Shown: piece by piece, positions 1-6,253 of the stretch
How the letters are laid out: every line of letters begins with the position of its first letter
How positions within the stretch are numbered: the first letter of the stretch is position 1
NCBI GenBank assembly: GCA_904501765.1
Contig: CAJGCM010000028.1
Location: 1-19,050 of the forward strand
Reading direction: 5' to 3'
Length of the DNA stretch: 19,050 bases
Source of the DNA: an uncultured Clostridia bacterium
Lineage (GTDB): Bacteria; Bacillota; Clostridia; Oscillospirales; CAG-272
The notes under the pieces: model-generated
Database searches by the model: none
What the model was told of the DNA's origin: nothing
The model's input: the letters and a program-made list of their open reading frames with translations, nothing else
Translations under genes and position numbers: made by a program

Positions 1-1123
1 ATATTTCGTTGGAAAGACCCCAAACAACGATACAAGGATGGTTGTAGTTCTGGGTGATAAGCTCCTTCATTTGCGAAATAGTGTTTTCTCTTCCGCCGGG
101 CATATGCTTTGAGATATAGGGAATTTCAGCCCAGATAACAAGACCCTTTTCATCGCAAAGGTCATAGAAATACTGATCGTGCTGATAGTGAGCAAGACGA
201 ATGGTAGTTGCGCCTACCTCCATAATGAGGTCGATGTCTTCCTCGTGATGCTCGGGAAGAAGAGCGTTTCCAACGCCGAGTCTGTCCTGGTGGCGGGATA
301 CGCCGCGAAGAGGATAATCCTCGCCATTCAGTATAAAGCCTTCGTTTGGGTCGATTTTGAAGCTGCGGCAGCCGAAGCGGGAGGAAACGGAGTCAATAGC
401 AGAGTCGCCTCGGAGAATTTCTACTTTCGCAGAGTAGAGATATGGGTCGCGTCTTCCGTGCCAGAGGTGAACGCCCTTAATATCAAATGAGCATTTTGTT
501 TCCTCGGTAGTTGCTTCTCCTACGGTGTTGCCTTCTTTGTCGAAGAGTGTGTAGCGGATTTTGTCGCCATCGGAAAGGTTAGTTACGAATACCTCTACCT
601 CTACCTTGGCGTCAGCGCCGTTTACTGCGGGAGTGATCTTAAGACCTGTGCCGCCGTAATAATCGAGGTCGAAGTGAGTGTTGTTTACCGCAATAAGATT
701 AACGCTTCTGTAAAGACCGCCGTAGAAGGTGAAGTCTGCCATCTGGGGGTAAACGGTTTCGTTAGGCGAGTTATCAACGATAACCGAAATCTCCGTAACG
801 TCAGTAACGCTGTCGGTGATGTTAACACGCCAGGTTGAATAACCGCCGTCGTGATGAGCAAGTTTGCTTCCGTTTACAAAGACGTCAGCGGAGGAGTTTG
901 CGCCTCTGAATTCGAGGTAATAGCAGTCAGCTTCGGGAAGCTCCCCACGCTTTATGCTTTTTTTGTAAAGACATGCGCCTCTGAAATAATCGTTGCCGCC
1001 GTCCTGACCGTCCGTCGCATTCCAGGTGTGAGGCAGATTAACCTGGGTGCTTTCCTCCGGAGCTTCACCGTTTACGTTCTTTATGAACGCCCAGCCTTCA
1101 TTTAAATTTATTATTTTTCTCAT
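1..1123 (-). CDS. Glycoside hydrolase family 2 (beta-galactosidase/beta-glucuronidase type), partial at the window start
   Basis: This is the N-terminal 374 residues of a cytosolic retaining glycosidase; the C-terminus lies outside the window. The protein begins MRKIINLNEGWAF and has no signal peptide. A jelly-roll sugar-binding domain comes first (about residues 1-165, with LPHTWN and YFRGACLYKK). An immunoglobulin-like domain follows and ends in FGCRSFKID. The start of the TIM barrel carries LRGVSRHQD, TIRLAHYQHDQYFYDLCDE and WAEIPYIS. The last codons read VVWGLSNEI, whose Glu is the family's general acid/base; the nucleophile Glu would lie beyond the window. The start codon at 1121-1123 has GGGAG about 7 nt upstream. 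The gene lies downstream of a GPH sugar symporter, so the substrate is probably an imported galactoside or related glycoside. Family assignment is secure, but the exact substrate is not. Confidence 0.93.
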   Translation of the reverse strand, partial: MRKIINLNEGWAFIKNVNGEAPEESTQVNLPHTWNATDGQDGGNDYFRGACLYKKSIKRGELPEADCYYLEFRGANSSADVFVNGSKLAHHDGGYSTWRVNITDSVTDVTEISVIVDNSPNETVYPQMADFTFYGGLYRSVNLIAVNNTHFDLDYYGGTGLKITPAVNGADAKVEVEVFVTNLSDGDKIRYTLFDKEGNTVGEATTEETKCSFDIKGVHLWHGRRDPYLYSAKVEILRGDSAIDSVSSRFGCRSFKIDPNEGFILNGEDYPLRGVSRHQDRLGVGNALLPEHHEEDIDLIMEVGATTIRLAHYQHDQYFYDLCDEKGLVIWAEIPYISKHMPGGRENTISQMKELITQNYNHPCIVVWGLSNEI

Positions 1124-1154
1124 TTTTTTCTCCCGATAAGATAAAGATGTATAG

Positions 1155-1160
1155 ATTATA
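1155..1160 (-). promoter_or_regulatory. -10 box upstream of the GH2 gene
   Basis: The minus strand carries a perfect TATAAT about 32 nt upstream of the GH2 start codon. It lies downstream of the terminator that follows the symporter gene. I see no good -35 element at 16-18 nt (the hexamer 17 nt upstream is ATACTA), which would suit an activator-dependent promoter. This could give the GH2 gene its own transcript. Confidence 0.45.
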
Positions 1161-1185
1161 TCCAAAAAATATGAACTTAGTATAA

Positions 1186-1230
1186 ACGAAAAGAAAAAAC
1201 AAAGTGTCCGACCCCGAAAGGCCGGACACT
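1186..1230 (-). terminator. Intrinsic terminator after the GPH symporter gene
   Basis: An 11-bp inverted repeat (arms 1203-1213 and 1220-1230, one mismatch, 6-nt loop) begins 7 nt after the symporter stop codon. On the minus strand it is followed by a T-rich run (TTTGTTTTTTCTTTTCG). It separates the symporter from the downstream GH2 gene, so the two may be only partly co-transcribed. Confidence 0.75.
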
Positions 1231-1237
1231 GCAATAA

Positions 1238-2665
1238 TTAAACAGCTACGTCACTGTCCGCTTCGGCGGATTTATTAAGCTCTGCGTTCATTTCTGCGAG
1301 CTTCTTCTTGTCCAGGTTATAAATAAGACCCAAGCCTACGAACTGAAGAACTGCGGAGAAGAGGAAGGTTCCTGCTACGAGGTAACGCATACGAACCGCA
1401 ACCTCCCAGAGCTGATTGCCCTCGTTCTCACCGTCATATCCCAAAGCTACCATCACAACGAGAATAAGCGCAGGGCCGATTCCCTGTGCAAGCTTTCTGA
1501 AGAAGGAGTGGAGCGAATAAACCGTACCCTCCTCACGGTTGCCTGTCTTCCATTCATTGTAGTCTATAGCATCACCCATCATAGCCCAGGAAACGGTGGA
1601 ATAAATACCAAGACCCAGGGAGAATACAAGCTGGCTTATTATGTAAAGCACAAGGTCGAGAACTGTATTGTCGGGTGTTATGATAAACAGTGCAAGACCT
1701 GCAACGATAGAGCAGATAGAGCCGAAGGTAGCAAGCTCCTTCTTACCGTATTTCGCAACCATCTTACGGGCAAGAGGGGTAAAGCATACGATAGGAATCA
1801 TAGCGAAGAGCTGAACAATACCCGAAATCTGTACGTTCTTGAAATAAGACTGGAATATAACCGTAACAGCGGTAGTTGCGCCCTGCATACCGATGAACAT
1901 ACCCATAGCGGCTAAAGTAGCGCCGACTGCGGGACGATTCTTCATAAAGTTCAAAAACGCCTTGAAAATGTTAAACTTAGGCTTTTCTTCGTTAAGTATG
2001 ATGTCCTGATCAATTCTTATCTCGGTGTTGCGAATCATAATCTGGAAGCATATGAATCCAAGCACGCCCATTATAAGAGCTGCGATAAATACGCGCTCAC
2101 CGATAAGGTTGTTGTCACTATCATAAATAATAAAGGGGAGAAGCACCATAGGAAGCATATTTCCGAATATGGAGCCAATAGAGCGCCATGCGGAGAGGGA
2201 AGCTCTGTCCTTAACGTCGTCGGATATAAGTCCGAGAAGCGAGCCGTAAGGAACGTTTGCCACGGTATAGAAGGCATCCCATACTACGTAACCGGCTATG
2301 AAGATAATAGCCTTAGCCCATTCGGGAGCGTCAGGGAAGGGCAGGAAGCAGCAAGCACCTCCGACAATAAGTCCTAACGAACCTATCCATATGTAGGTCA
2401 AAAATTTGTTTCTCTTGTATTTGCGGTTGTCTGAGTCAATGATTGTTCCTATCAGGGGATCGTTAATAGCGTCCCACACCTGGACTACCATAAGCAGCAG
2501 TGCGTACCACAGATCCATTTTCATGAACTGGGTCCAGAAGATAGTCATTGTACCCTTGAGCGCAAAGCTCATGTTACAGCCAAGGTCGCCGGCAGCATAA
2601 GCAATACAATCTCTCATGCCAAAGGCGCGCTTGCCGTTTGCGTCAAGCTTCGGTTCTGTTTTCAT
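1238..2665 (-). CDS. GPH-family (MelB-like) glycoside:cation symporter
   Basis: A 475-residue polytopic membrane protein of the glycoside-pentoside-hexuronide:cation symporter family in the major facilitator superfamily. It imports a sugar or glycoside with Na+ or H+. The family signature DAINDPLIG in helix 2 (Asp65, Asp69) matches the cation-site aspartates of MelB. About twelve hydrophobic segments are visible and the length is normal for the family. The charged tail (LDKKKLAEMNAELNKS) lies after the last helix. The ATG at 2663-2665 follows AAAGGA by about 10 nt. A divergent AraC-type regulator lies upstream and a GH2 glycosidase downstream, which points to uptake of the glycoside that the enzyme hydrolyses. 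The substrate itself cannot be read from sequence. Confidence 0.93.
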   Translation of the reverse strand: MKTEPKLDANGKRAFGMRDCIAYAAGDLGCNMSFALKGTMTIFWTQFMKMDLWYALLLMVVQVWDAINDPLIGTIIDSDNRKYKRNKFLTYIWIGSLGLIVGGACCFLPFPDAPEWAKAIIFIAGYVVWDAFYTVANVPYGSLLGLISDDVKDRASLSAWRSIGSIFGNMLPMVLLPFIIYDSDNNLIGERVFIAALIMGVLGFICFQIMIRNTEIRIDQDIILNEEKPKFNIFKAFLNFMKNRPAVGATLAAMGMFIGMQGATTAVTVIFQSYFKNVQISGIVQLFAMIPIVCFTPLARKMVAKYGKKELATFGSICSIVAGLALFIITPDNTVLDLVLYIISQLVFSLGLGIYSTVSWAMMGDAIDYNEWKTGNREEGTVYSLHSFFRKLAQGIGPALILVVMVALGYDGENEGNQLWEVAVRMRYLVAGTFLFSAVLQFVGLGLIYNLDKKKLAEMNAELNKSAEADSDVAV

Positions 2666-2740
2666 ACCTTAATCATCCTTTTTATTATTAAGTATTTAGT
2701 AGCTGACACCAAAATAAACGTTGTCTTTGGCATCAATTTC

Positions 2741-2765
2741 ATACTCTATATACAGTATAGAATAT
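2741..2765 (-). promoter_or_regulatory. Dyad overlapping the symporter -10 region (candidate operator)
   Basis: The 10-bp arms 2741-2750 and 2756-2765 are complementary at 9 of 10 positions, with spacer TACAG. The best minus-strand -10 (TATACT, plus positions 2754-2759) falls inside the dyad. No good -35 lies 16-18 nt upstream, as expected for a regulator-dependent sugar promoter. A second imperfect dyad (2705-2713 with 2726-2734) lies between this -10 and the start codon. It could form a 9-bp hairpin in the mRNA leader if two wobble pairs are allowed. Confidence 0.4.
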
Positions 2766-2836
2766 TATCGGCAGGGAACGTGAGTATTTTTTTAATATAA
2801 ATTTGTAATAATTTCATATTATCATTAAAAACTATG

Positions 2837-2865
2837 TTGTATTTACACAAAAAGTATGATATAAT
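2837..2865 (+). promoter_or_regulatory. Sigma-A promoter of the AraC-family gene
   Basis: TTGTAT (2837-2842), a 17-nt spacer and TATAAT (2860-2865). An extended -10 TG sits one base before the hexamer. The predicted start point is near 2872, giving a leader of about 64 nt. Confidence 0.7.
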
Positions 2866-2890
2866 GAATTGTAAATATGAAAAAAATAAC

Positions 2891-2914
2891 AATCATGTAT
2901 AAAATATCATGATT
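2891..2914 (+). promoter_or_regulatory. Inverted repeat in the leader of the AraC-family gene
   Basis: Perfect 7-bp arms AATCATG (2891-2897) and CATGATT (2908-2914) with a 10-nt AT spacer lie just downstream of the predicted transcription start and before the RBS. Arm spacing of about 17 nt centre to centre fits dimer binding on one face of the helix. It may be an autoregulatory operator. This is inference from symmetry and position only. Confidence 0.35.
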
Positions 2915-2935
2915 TTGGAATAAAGGGAGAGCCCT

Positions 2936-4156
2936 ATGTTTTATCAGAATGAGTTAAGCTTTTTGCGTGACGTTTTCGAAAAAAGTCATGTTGGCGTTGA
3001 CCTTATAAACGCAGAGGATATTAAAAGGGCGAGAGCGGACAAGAAAAGACACGGTCTTTTTAATAACAGAGAATACCTGTCGAAGCTGTTTTTAAGCCTT
3101 GCCCATAATACCGTATATAAGATAACGGACTTTCTTGAATGTACCTACCGTTTTTTGCTTCTTCCGGACTTAAAGGAGCAAACTGTGCTTTGCATAGGAC
3201 CGTATCTTTCGGAGGAGGTTTCCGAAAAGCGGCAAATGGAAATAGCCGAGGGAAACGGAATATCTCCCCATAAGCAGAAATATCTGTCGGAATATTATTC
3301 GGGACTTGCGGTATTAACCGAAGACTCCCCGCTTGTGGTGATGTTCAACAGCTTTTGCAATAGGATATGGCGTGGCCATCCCTTTGCTATTAAGGACATA
3401 ATACAAGGTCCCAAGGAGGCGCCCTTTACAGAAACGATGGGAGCTGCCGAATTAACCGATACGCTTATAAATATGAAGGCTATCGAGCTTCGGTATTCCT
3501 TTGAAAACGAAATGATGCGAGCCGTGGAACTAGGTCAGATGCATATGGAGGAGCGGTTTAAAACTGCGTTTTCCAACAACGCTTTTGAAAAAAGGCTTCA
3601 GGACCCTTTAAGAAATGTGAAAAACTATTCTATAATTATGAATACTCTTTTGAGAAAAGCGGCAGAGCGAGGCGGTGTTCACCCTGTATATCTTGACAGA
3701 GTATCTTCGGAATTCGCTAAAAAGATAGAGGCGCTTCAGTTGGTGTCGGACGATTATTCTTTGATGCACGACATGTTCAGAACTTATTGCAGGTTAGTTC
3801 AGAGCCACAGTGTAAAGGGGTTTTCGGAACCGGTAAGAAAGGCTGTTCTGATAATAGATTCTGACCTTTCAGCCGACCTCTCCACAGCTACCGTGGCGGC
3901 GAGTCTTGGAATATCGCTCGGATACCTGTCGGCAATTTTCAGGAAAGAAACGGGAAATACCCTCTCTGAATACGTGCGTCACCGCAGAATGGAATATGCG
4001 GCATACCTCCTCGGGGCAACAAAGCTTCAGATACAGACCGTTGCGCTTCATTGTGGAATTATGGACGTGCAGTATTTTTCAAAGCTTTTCAAAAAGGAGT
4101 ATGGAAAAACCCCCTCGGATTACAGGTGTTCTCTGGGTGCGGAGAACATTAAATAA
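2936..4156 (+). CDS. AraC/XylS-family transcriptional regulator
   Basis: A 406-residue protein with a C-terminal double helix-turn-helix of the AraC type (about residues 305-398). It includes the stretches VAASLGISLGYLSAIFRKE and VALHCGIMDVQYFSKLFKKE and the family ending GKTPSDYR. The N-terminal 300 residues have no visible membrane helix. They resemble the long sensing regions of Clostridia AraC regulators that carry a DPLRNVKNYSIIMNTLLRKA segment (about residues 220-245). The ATG follows GGGAG by about 8 nt. It is divergent from the GPH symporter, so it probably activates the symporter and GH2 genes in response to their sugar. The DNA-binding family is certain. The ligand and target promoter are inferred from position. 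Confidence 0.93.
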   Translation: MFYQNELSFLRDVFEKSHVGVDLINAEDIKRARADKKRHGLFNNREYLSKLFLSLAHNTVYKITDFLECTYRFLLLPDLKEQTVLCIGPYLSEEVSEKRQMEIAEGNGISPHKQKYLSEYYSGLAVLTEDSPLVVMFNSFCNRIWRGHPFAIKDIIQGPKEAPFTETMGAAELTDTLINMKAIELRYSFENEMMRAVELGQMHMEERFKTAFSNNAFEKRLQDPLRNVKNYSIIMNTLLRKAAERGGVHPVYLDRVSSEFAKKIEALQLVSDDYSLMHDMFRTYCRLVQSHSVKGFSEPVRKAVLIIDSDLSADLSTATVAASLGISLGYLSAIFRKETGNTLSEYVRHRRMEYAAYLLGATKLQIQTVALHCGIMDVQYFSKLFKKEYGKTPSDYRCSLGAENIK

Positions 4157-4194
4157 CCTAATTAAATCAAAAAGCGCGTGTCGTAGAAAAGGCA

Positions 4195-4238
4195 AAGTGA
4201 GGCAGAAGCATTTTTGAAAGAATGCTTCTGCCTCACTT
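4195..4238. terminator. Long perfect hairpin after the AraC gene
   Basis: Two perfectly complementary 18-nt arms (4195-4212 and 4221-4238) flank the loop TTTGAAAG. It lies 38 nt past the araC stop and is probably its terminator. However, neither strand has a real T-run directly after the stem (plus continues AAATAATCC, minus continues TGCCTTTTC), so termination efficiency is uncertain. Between here and 4377 I see only AT-rich sequence with short dyads and no gene. Confidence 0.5.
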
Positions 4239-4377
4239 AAATAATCCTCGCCTGAAACAGGCACCCATACGTCTATTTTATCATAAGCTGTCGTATTTGT
4301 AAAGAGAAATATGTAAAAAATCACTAATTTCTATGTTTTATACAAAAAAATATTGTGTATTTCTTACAATTTACCAA

Positions 4378-4406
4378 TTGAAATCCGAAGAAAAGTATGC
4401 TATACT
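4378..4406 (+). promoter_or_regulatory. Strong sigma-A promoter of the unrecognised RNA gene
   Basis: TTGAAA (4378-4383), exactly 17 nt, then TATACT (4401-4406) with an extended -10 (TGC before the hexamer). The region upstream is very AT-rich and could act as an UP element. The predicted start is around 4413. Confidence 0.75.
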
Positions 4407-4412
4407 ATAGAC

Positions 4413-4845
4413 ACAAGAGAGGAAGGTACAGTCCAATGAGAAATTAAAAAAGACTTTCGGATAAGAAAACAGTGAGATTCGAACGGAAGATAAAAAACAA
4501 AAAAGAGTCCAAAATACACGGCGGTGCGACGCTTTACATAGATAGAAAAACGTAAGTGGAGAAGCATTGTAGCAGCTGAACAGAGCTTCACCCCAAAAGT
4601 GTTCGAATTGAAAAAGCTTATCTTAAAGTCACAGATGCTCGCCTTTAACCGTAGGGTGTGTACAACAGGAATGAAGGATTCTCCCGTAGAGAAGTGTGTT
4701 AGTGTGTTTGAAGTTGCAGAGTTATGTACGGTAAAGGTAGAAAAACGAAAGAGAGGATTAAGAAAGATGTTAGATACTAAGAGTGAACAGAAGTGACCCT
4801 TGGTTGCTGTAAAGAAAGCAATCAAGGGTCACTTCTTTTTTTGTT
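4413..4845 (+). ncRNA. Candidate structured non-coding RNA, about 430 nt, family not recognised
   Basis: A complete transcription unit runs from a near-consensus promoter to a strong terminator but has no convincing open reading frame. All plus frames carry stops. The first SD-like site (GAGGAAGG) is followed by ATG AGA AAT TAA, only three codons. The sequence shows long-range complementarity. Positions 4452-4465 pair with 4617-4630 (13 of 14 positions, including one G-U). Then 4476-4485 pair with 4600-4609 (10 pairs, two wobbles). A hairpin lies inside this arm (4558-4565 with 4585-4592). A second domain closes by 4641-4653 pairing with 4727-4738, with one bulged A, and holds a TTCTC/GAGAA hairpin (4679-4693). 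The strand is purine-rich. It is not tmRNA, SRP RNA, 6S RNA or RNase P RNA by any signature I know. A decayed short gene is the main alternative. Confidence 0.5.
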
Positions 4846-4848
4846 TTT
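4791..4848 (+). terminator. Intrinsic terminator of the unrecognised RNA gene
   Basis: A 17-bp stem (4791-4807 with 4818-4834, one G-U pair) has the loop TGTAAAGAAA and is followed at once by CTTTTTTTTGTTTTTG. On the minus strand the stem is followed by CTGTTCACTC, so it works for plus transcripts only and not for the convergent LysM-CAP gene. Confidence 0.88.
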
Positions 4849-4869
4849 GTATTTGTATAATAAAAACTT

Positions 4870-5478
4870 TTATTTAGAAATGAACATCTGTGTCCAGAGG
4901 TTGCCCCCGTCGGCAAAGCCGACTCCTATATGCGTAAAGCTTTTGTTCATTATGTTGGCGCGGTGCCCCGAGGAGTTCATCCAGGCATTTACTACTGCGG
5001 CGGGCGTGCGTTGTCCTTTAGCTATATTTTCCGCAGCGCTCCTATATCTGATACCAAAATTCTTCATCATTGTAAAAGGTGAGCCATAGGTGGGGCTTGT
5101 ATGAGAAAAATATCCGTTGTCCCTCATATCCTCCGACTTATATCTTGCCACCCGAGAAAGCTCCCAGTCGTATATAAGCTCTCCAAGACCTGCATCTGCT
5201 CGGATTTCGTTGACCAGCCGCACAACCTCCTTTTCAAAAGAGGTTATATTATCCTGAAGCTTTGGAATATTAAGGATTTGTCCCGGATATATGAGGTCGG
5301 GATTTTTTATATGAGTGTTTGCAGCCTTTATCTCGCTTATGCCAATCTCGTATTCTGTAGCTATCTTCCACATAGTGTCGCCTCTTTTTACGGTGTGAGC
5401 AAAAGCGGCTCCGACACTGAGTATAAGCGTTGATAAAACCGCTGCTGTTATAATGGTAAAAGCTAAAAACTTTTTCAA
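4870..5478 (-). CDS. Secreted LysM-CAP (SCP/YkwD-like) protein
   Basis: A 202-residue exported cell-wall protein. Residues 1-27 form a signal peptide (KK, a hydrophobic core, then AFA). One LysM peptidoglycan-binding repeat follows (about 28-73: HTVKRGDTMWKIATEY, ending YPGQILNIP). A CAP domain spans about 78-200, with HTSPTYG, AENIAKG, AWMNSSGHRANIM and GVGFADGGNLWTQMF, as in Bacillus YkwD and SafA-like spore or wall proteins. The molecular function of bacterial CAP domains is poorly known. The start is TTG (5476-5478), since GGAGG lies 8 nt upstream, the signal peptide begins there, and no ATG fits. It is a single gene, convergent with the RNA gene and downstream of rnpB, with its own promoter. 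Confidence 0.92.
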   Translation of the reverse strand: MKKFLAFTIITAAVLSTLILSVGAAFAHTVKRGDTMWKIATEYEIGISEIKAANTHIKNPDLIYPGQILNIPKLQDNITSFEKEVVRLVNEIRADAGLGELIYDWELSRVARYKSEDMRDNGYFSHTSPTYGSPFTMMKNFGIRYRSAAENIAKGQRTPAAVVNAWMNSSGHRANIMNKSFTHIGVGFADGGNLWTQMFISK

Positions 5479-5487
5479 TAATAATAC

Positions 5488-5508
5488 CTCCGTTAACGTA
5501 TTACGGAG
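5488..5508 (-). promoter_or_regulatory. Hairpin covering the ribosome-binding site of the LysM-CAP gene
   Basis: Read on minus, CTCCGT and ACGGAG (plus 5503-5508 and 5488-5493) form a perfect 6-bp stem with a 9-nt loop. The 3' arm contains most of the GGAGG Shine-Dalgarno used by the TTG start. Another small stem (GCGC, TATTGAT, GCGC) lies just upstream. This would lower basal translation or allow structural control. Confidence 0.4.
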
Positions 5509-5535
5509 AGCGCATCAATAGCGCCCGCCTTCTAT

Positions 5536-5564
5536 ATTCTATCATAAATTTCTCTTCGAATCAA
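5536..5564 (-). promoter_or_regulatory. Sigma-A-like promoter of the LysM-CAP gene
   Basis: On minus: TTGATT (plus 5559-5564), 17 nt, TAGAAT (plus 5536-5541), with an extended -10 TG. It gives a leader of about 50 nt. I see no sign of a sporulation sigma-factor consensus, but I cannot exclude one. Confidence 0.6.
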
Positions 5565-5634
5565 ATGTAATACTTGGAAAAAGGAATGTCTTTTGCGCCA
5601 TAACAAAGGAGTGTAGCTTATTGACACAAAACTT

Positions 5635-5700
5635 AAGTAAAATATAAAAAGCACGTCCACACGCAACAAAAAGCTGCGTAAATAAAAGGACGTGCTTTTT
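5635..5700 (-). terminator. Intrinsic terminator of rnpB
   Basis: Arms 5646-5658 and 5688-5700 are perfectly complementary over 13 bp, and an inner 5-bp stem (ACGCA/TGCGT) lies within. On minus the stem ends in a T-run continuing TATATTTTAC. It sits 6 nt past the 3' end of the RNase P RNA. The plus strand also reads into CTTTTTATTTT, but I see no plus gene upstream that would need it. Confidence 0.8.
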
Positions 5701-5705
5701 ATTTT

Positions 5706-6072
5706 GGACCGGGCTTGTAAGCCGGGTTCTGTGCGCTTGACGCGCGGCAATCATCTATCTTCACTCAGCGTTACCGCTGAGTTCAAGCTGAAAGCTCTGC
5801 CACCACGAAAACGGCGAGCAGCCGTCGGAAAAATCCGAATTCAAGGTGTTGCATCGGATAGGGTTTACAGCAAATCTATGTTACCATAGAAGTGGGTGAG
5901 CTCTTACCTCGCCTTTCCATCCTTACCGTGAAAACACGGCGGTTTATTTCTGTTGCACTTTCCCGGAGGTCGCCCTCGGCGGACGTTATCCGTTATCCTG
6001 CTCTGTGATGCCCGGACTTTCCTCACGGTAAAACCTTTCGGCGTGTTACCGCGCGATTGCCCGACCCGGTCC
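5706..6072 (-). ncRNA. rnpB: RNase P RNA, class A
   Basis: This is the catalytic RNA that trims 5' leaders from pre-tRNAs. The closing helix P1 fixes both ends: 5' GGACCGGG (plus 6065-6072) pairs with 3' CCCGGTCC (plus 5706-5713). Universally conserved blocks are present on minus: GAGGAAAGTCCGGGC near the 5' end, AAGTGCAACAGAAA, GGTAAGGATGGAAAGGCG followed by GTAAGAGCTCACC in the middle, and ACAGAACCCGGCTTAC near the 3' end. The length of 367 nt fits class A (ancestral type), not the class B form of Bacillus. It has its own consensus promoter and terminator. Short reading frames across it are artefacts. Confidence 0.97.
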
Positions 6073-6078
6073 TTTGGT

Positions 6079-6107
6079 ATTATACACCGAAATAAAAGTT
6101 TTGTCAA
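6079..6107 (-). promoter_or_regulatory. Consensus sigma-A promoter of rnpB
   Basis: On minus: TTGACA (plus 6102-6107), exactly 17 nt, TATAAT (plus 6079-6084). Both hexamers match consensus perfectly, as expected for a constitutive stable-RNA gene. Transcription would start about at the first base of helix P1. Confidence 0.92.
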
Positions 6108-6219
6108 CTGCCATCCGCATAGCACTTAATTTCACCTGATTTCATTTTTGTAAATTGTTTTGCGTAATCTTGGAGGCAAAAGGCGGCGGGGCGCAGTATA
6201 TTTAAAGTAATACTTGCCA

Positions 6220-6249
6220 AAAATAAAATAAAAATGAGCCTTATGGCTC
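6220..6249 (-). terminator. Small minus-strand hairpin with T-run upstream of rnpB
   Basis: GAGCC (6236-6240), loop TTAT, GGCTC (6245-6249). On minus it is followed by ATTTTTATTTTATTTTTGG. There is no minus-strand gene to terminate, so if it works it would stop antisense transcripts from the glycosyltransferase before they enter rnpB. The stem is only 5 bp. Confidence 0.3.
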
Positions 6250-6253
6250 TTGT

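Noticed and set aside
1508..1915. 135-codon plus frame opposite the symporter
   Set aside because: A shadow of the GPH symporter gene, which has clear family motifs and an RBS.
4599..4796. 65-codon plus frame inside the candidate RNA
   Set aside because: It begins with GTG inside a predicted helix, with no Shine-Dalgarno. The composition is explained by purine richness. It is kept only as a caveat to the RNA call.
4400..4825. 141-codon minus-strand open frame
   Set aside because: It is antisense to the candidate RNA and open because the plus strand is purine-rich. It has a Phe/Ser/His-rich composition, no domain, and no RBS or promoter in that direction.
5692..5889. Short frames on both strands across 5692-6125
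   Set aside because: They overlap the RNase P RNA, whose conserved blocks and closing helix are clear.
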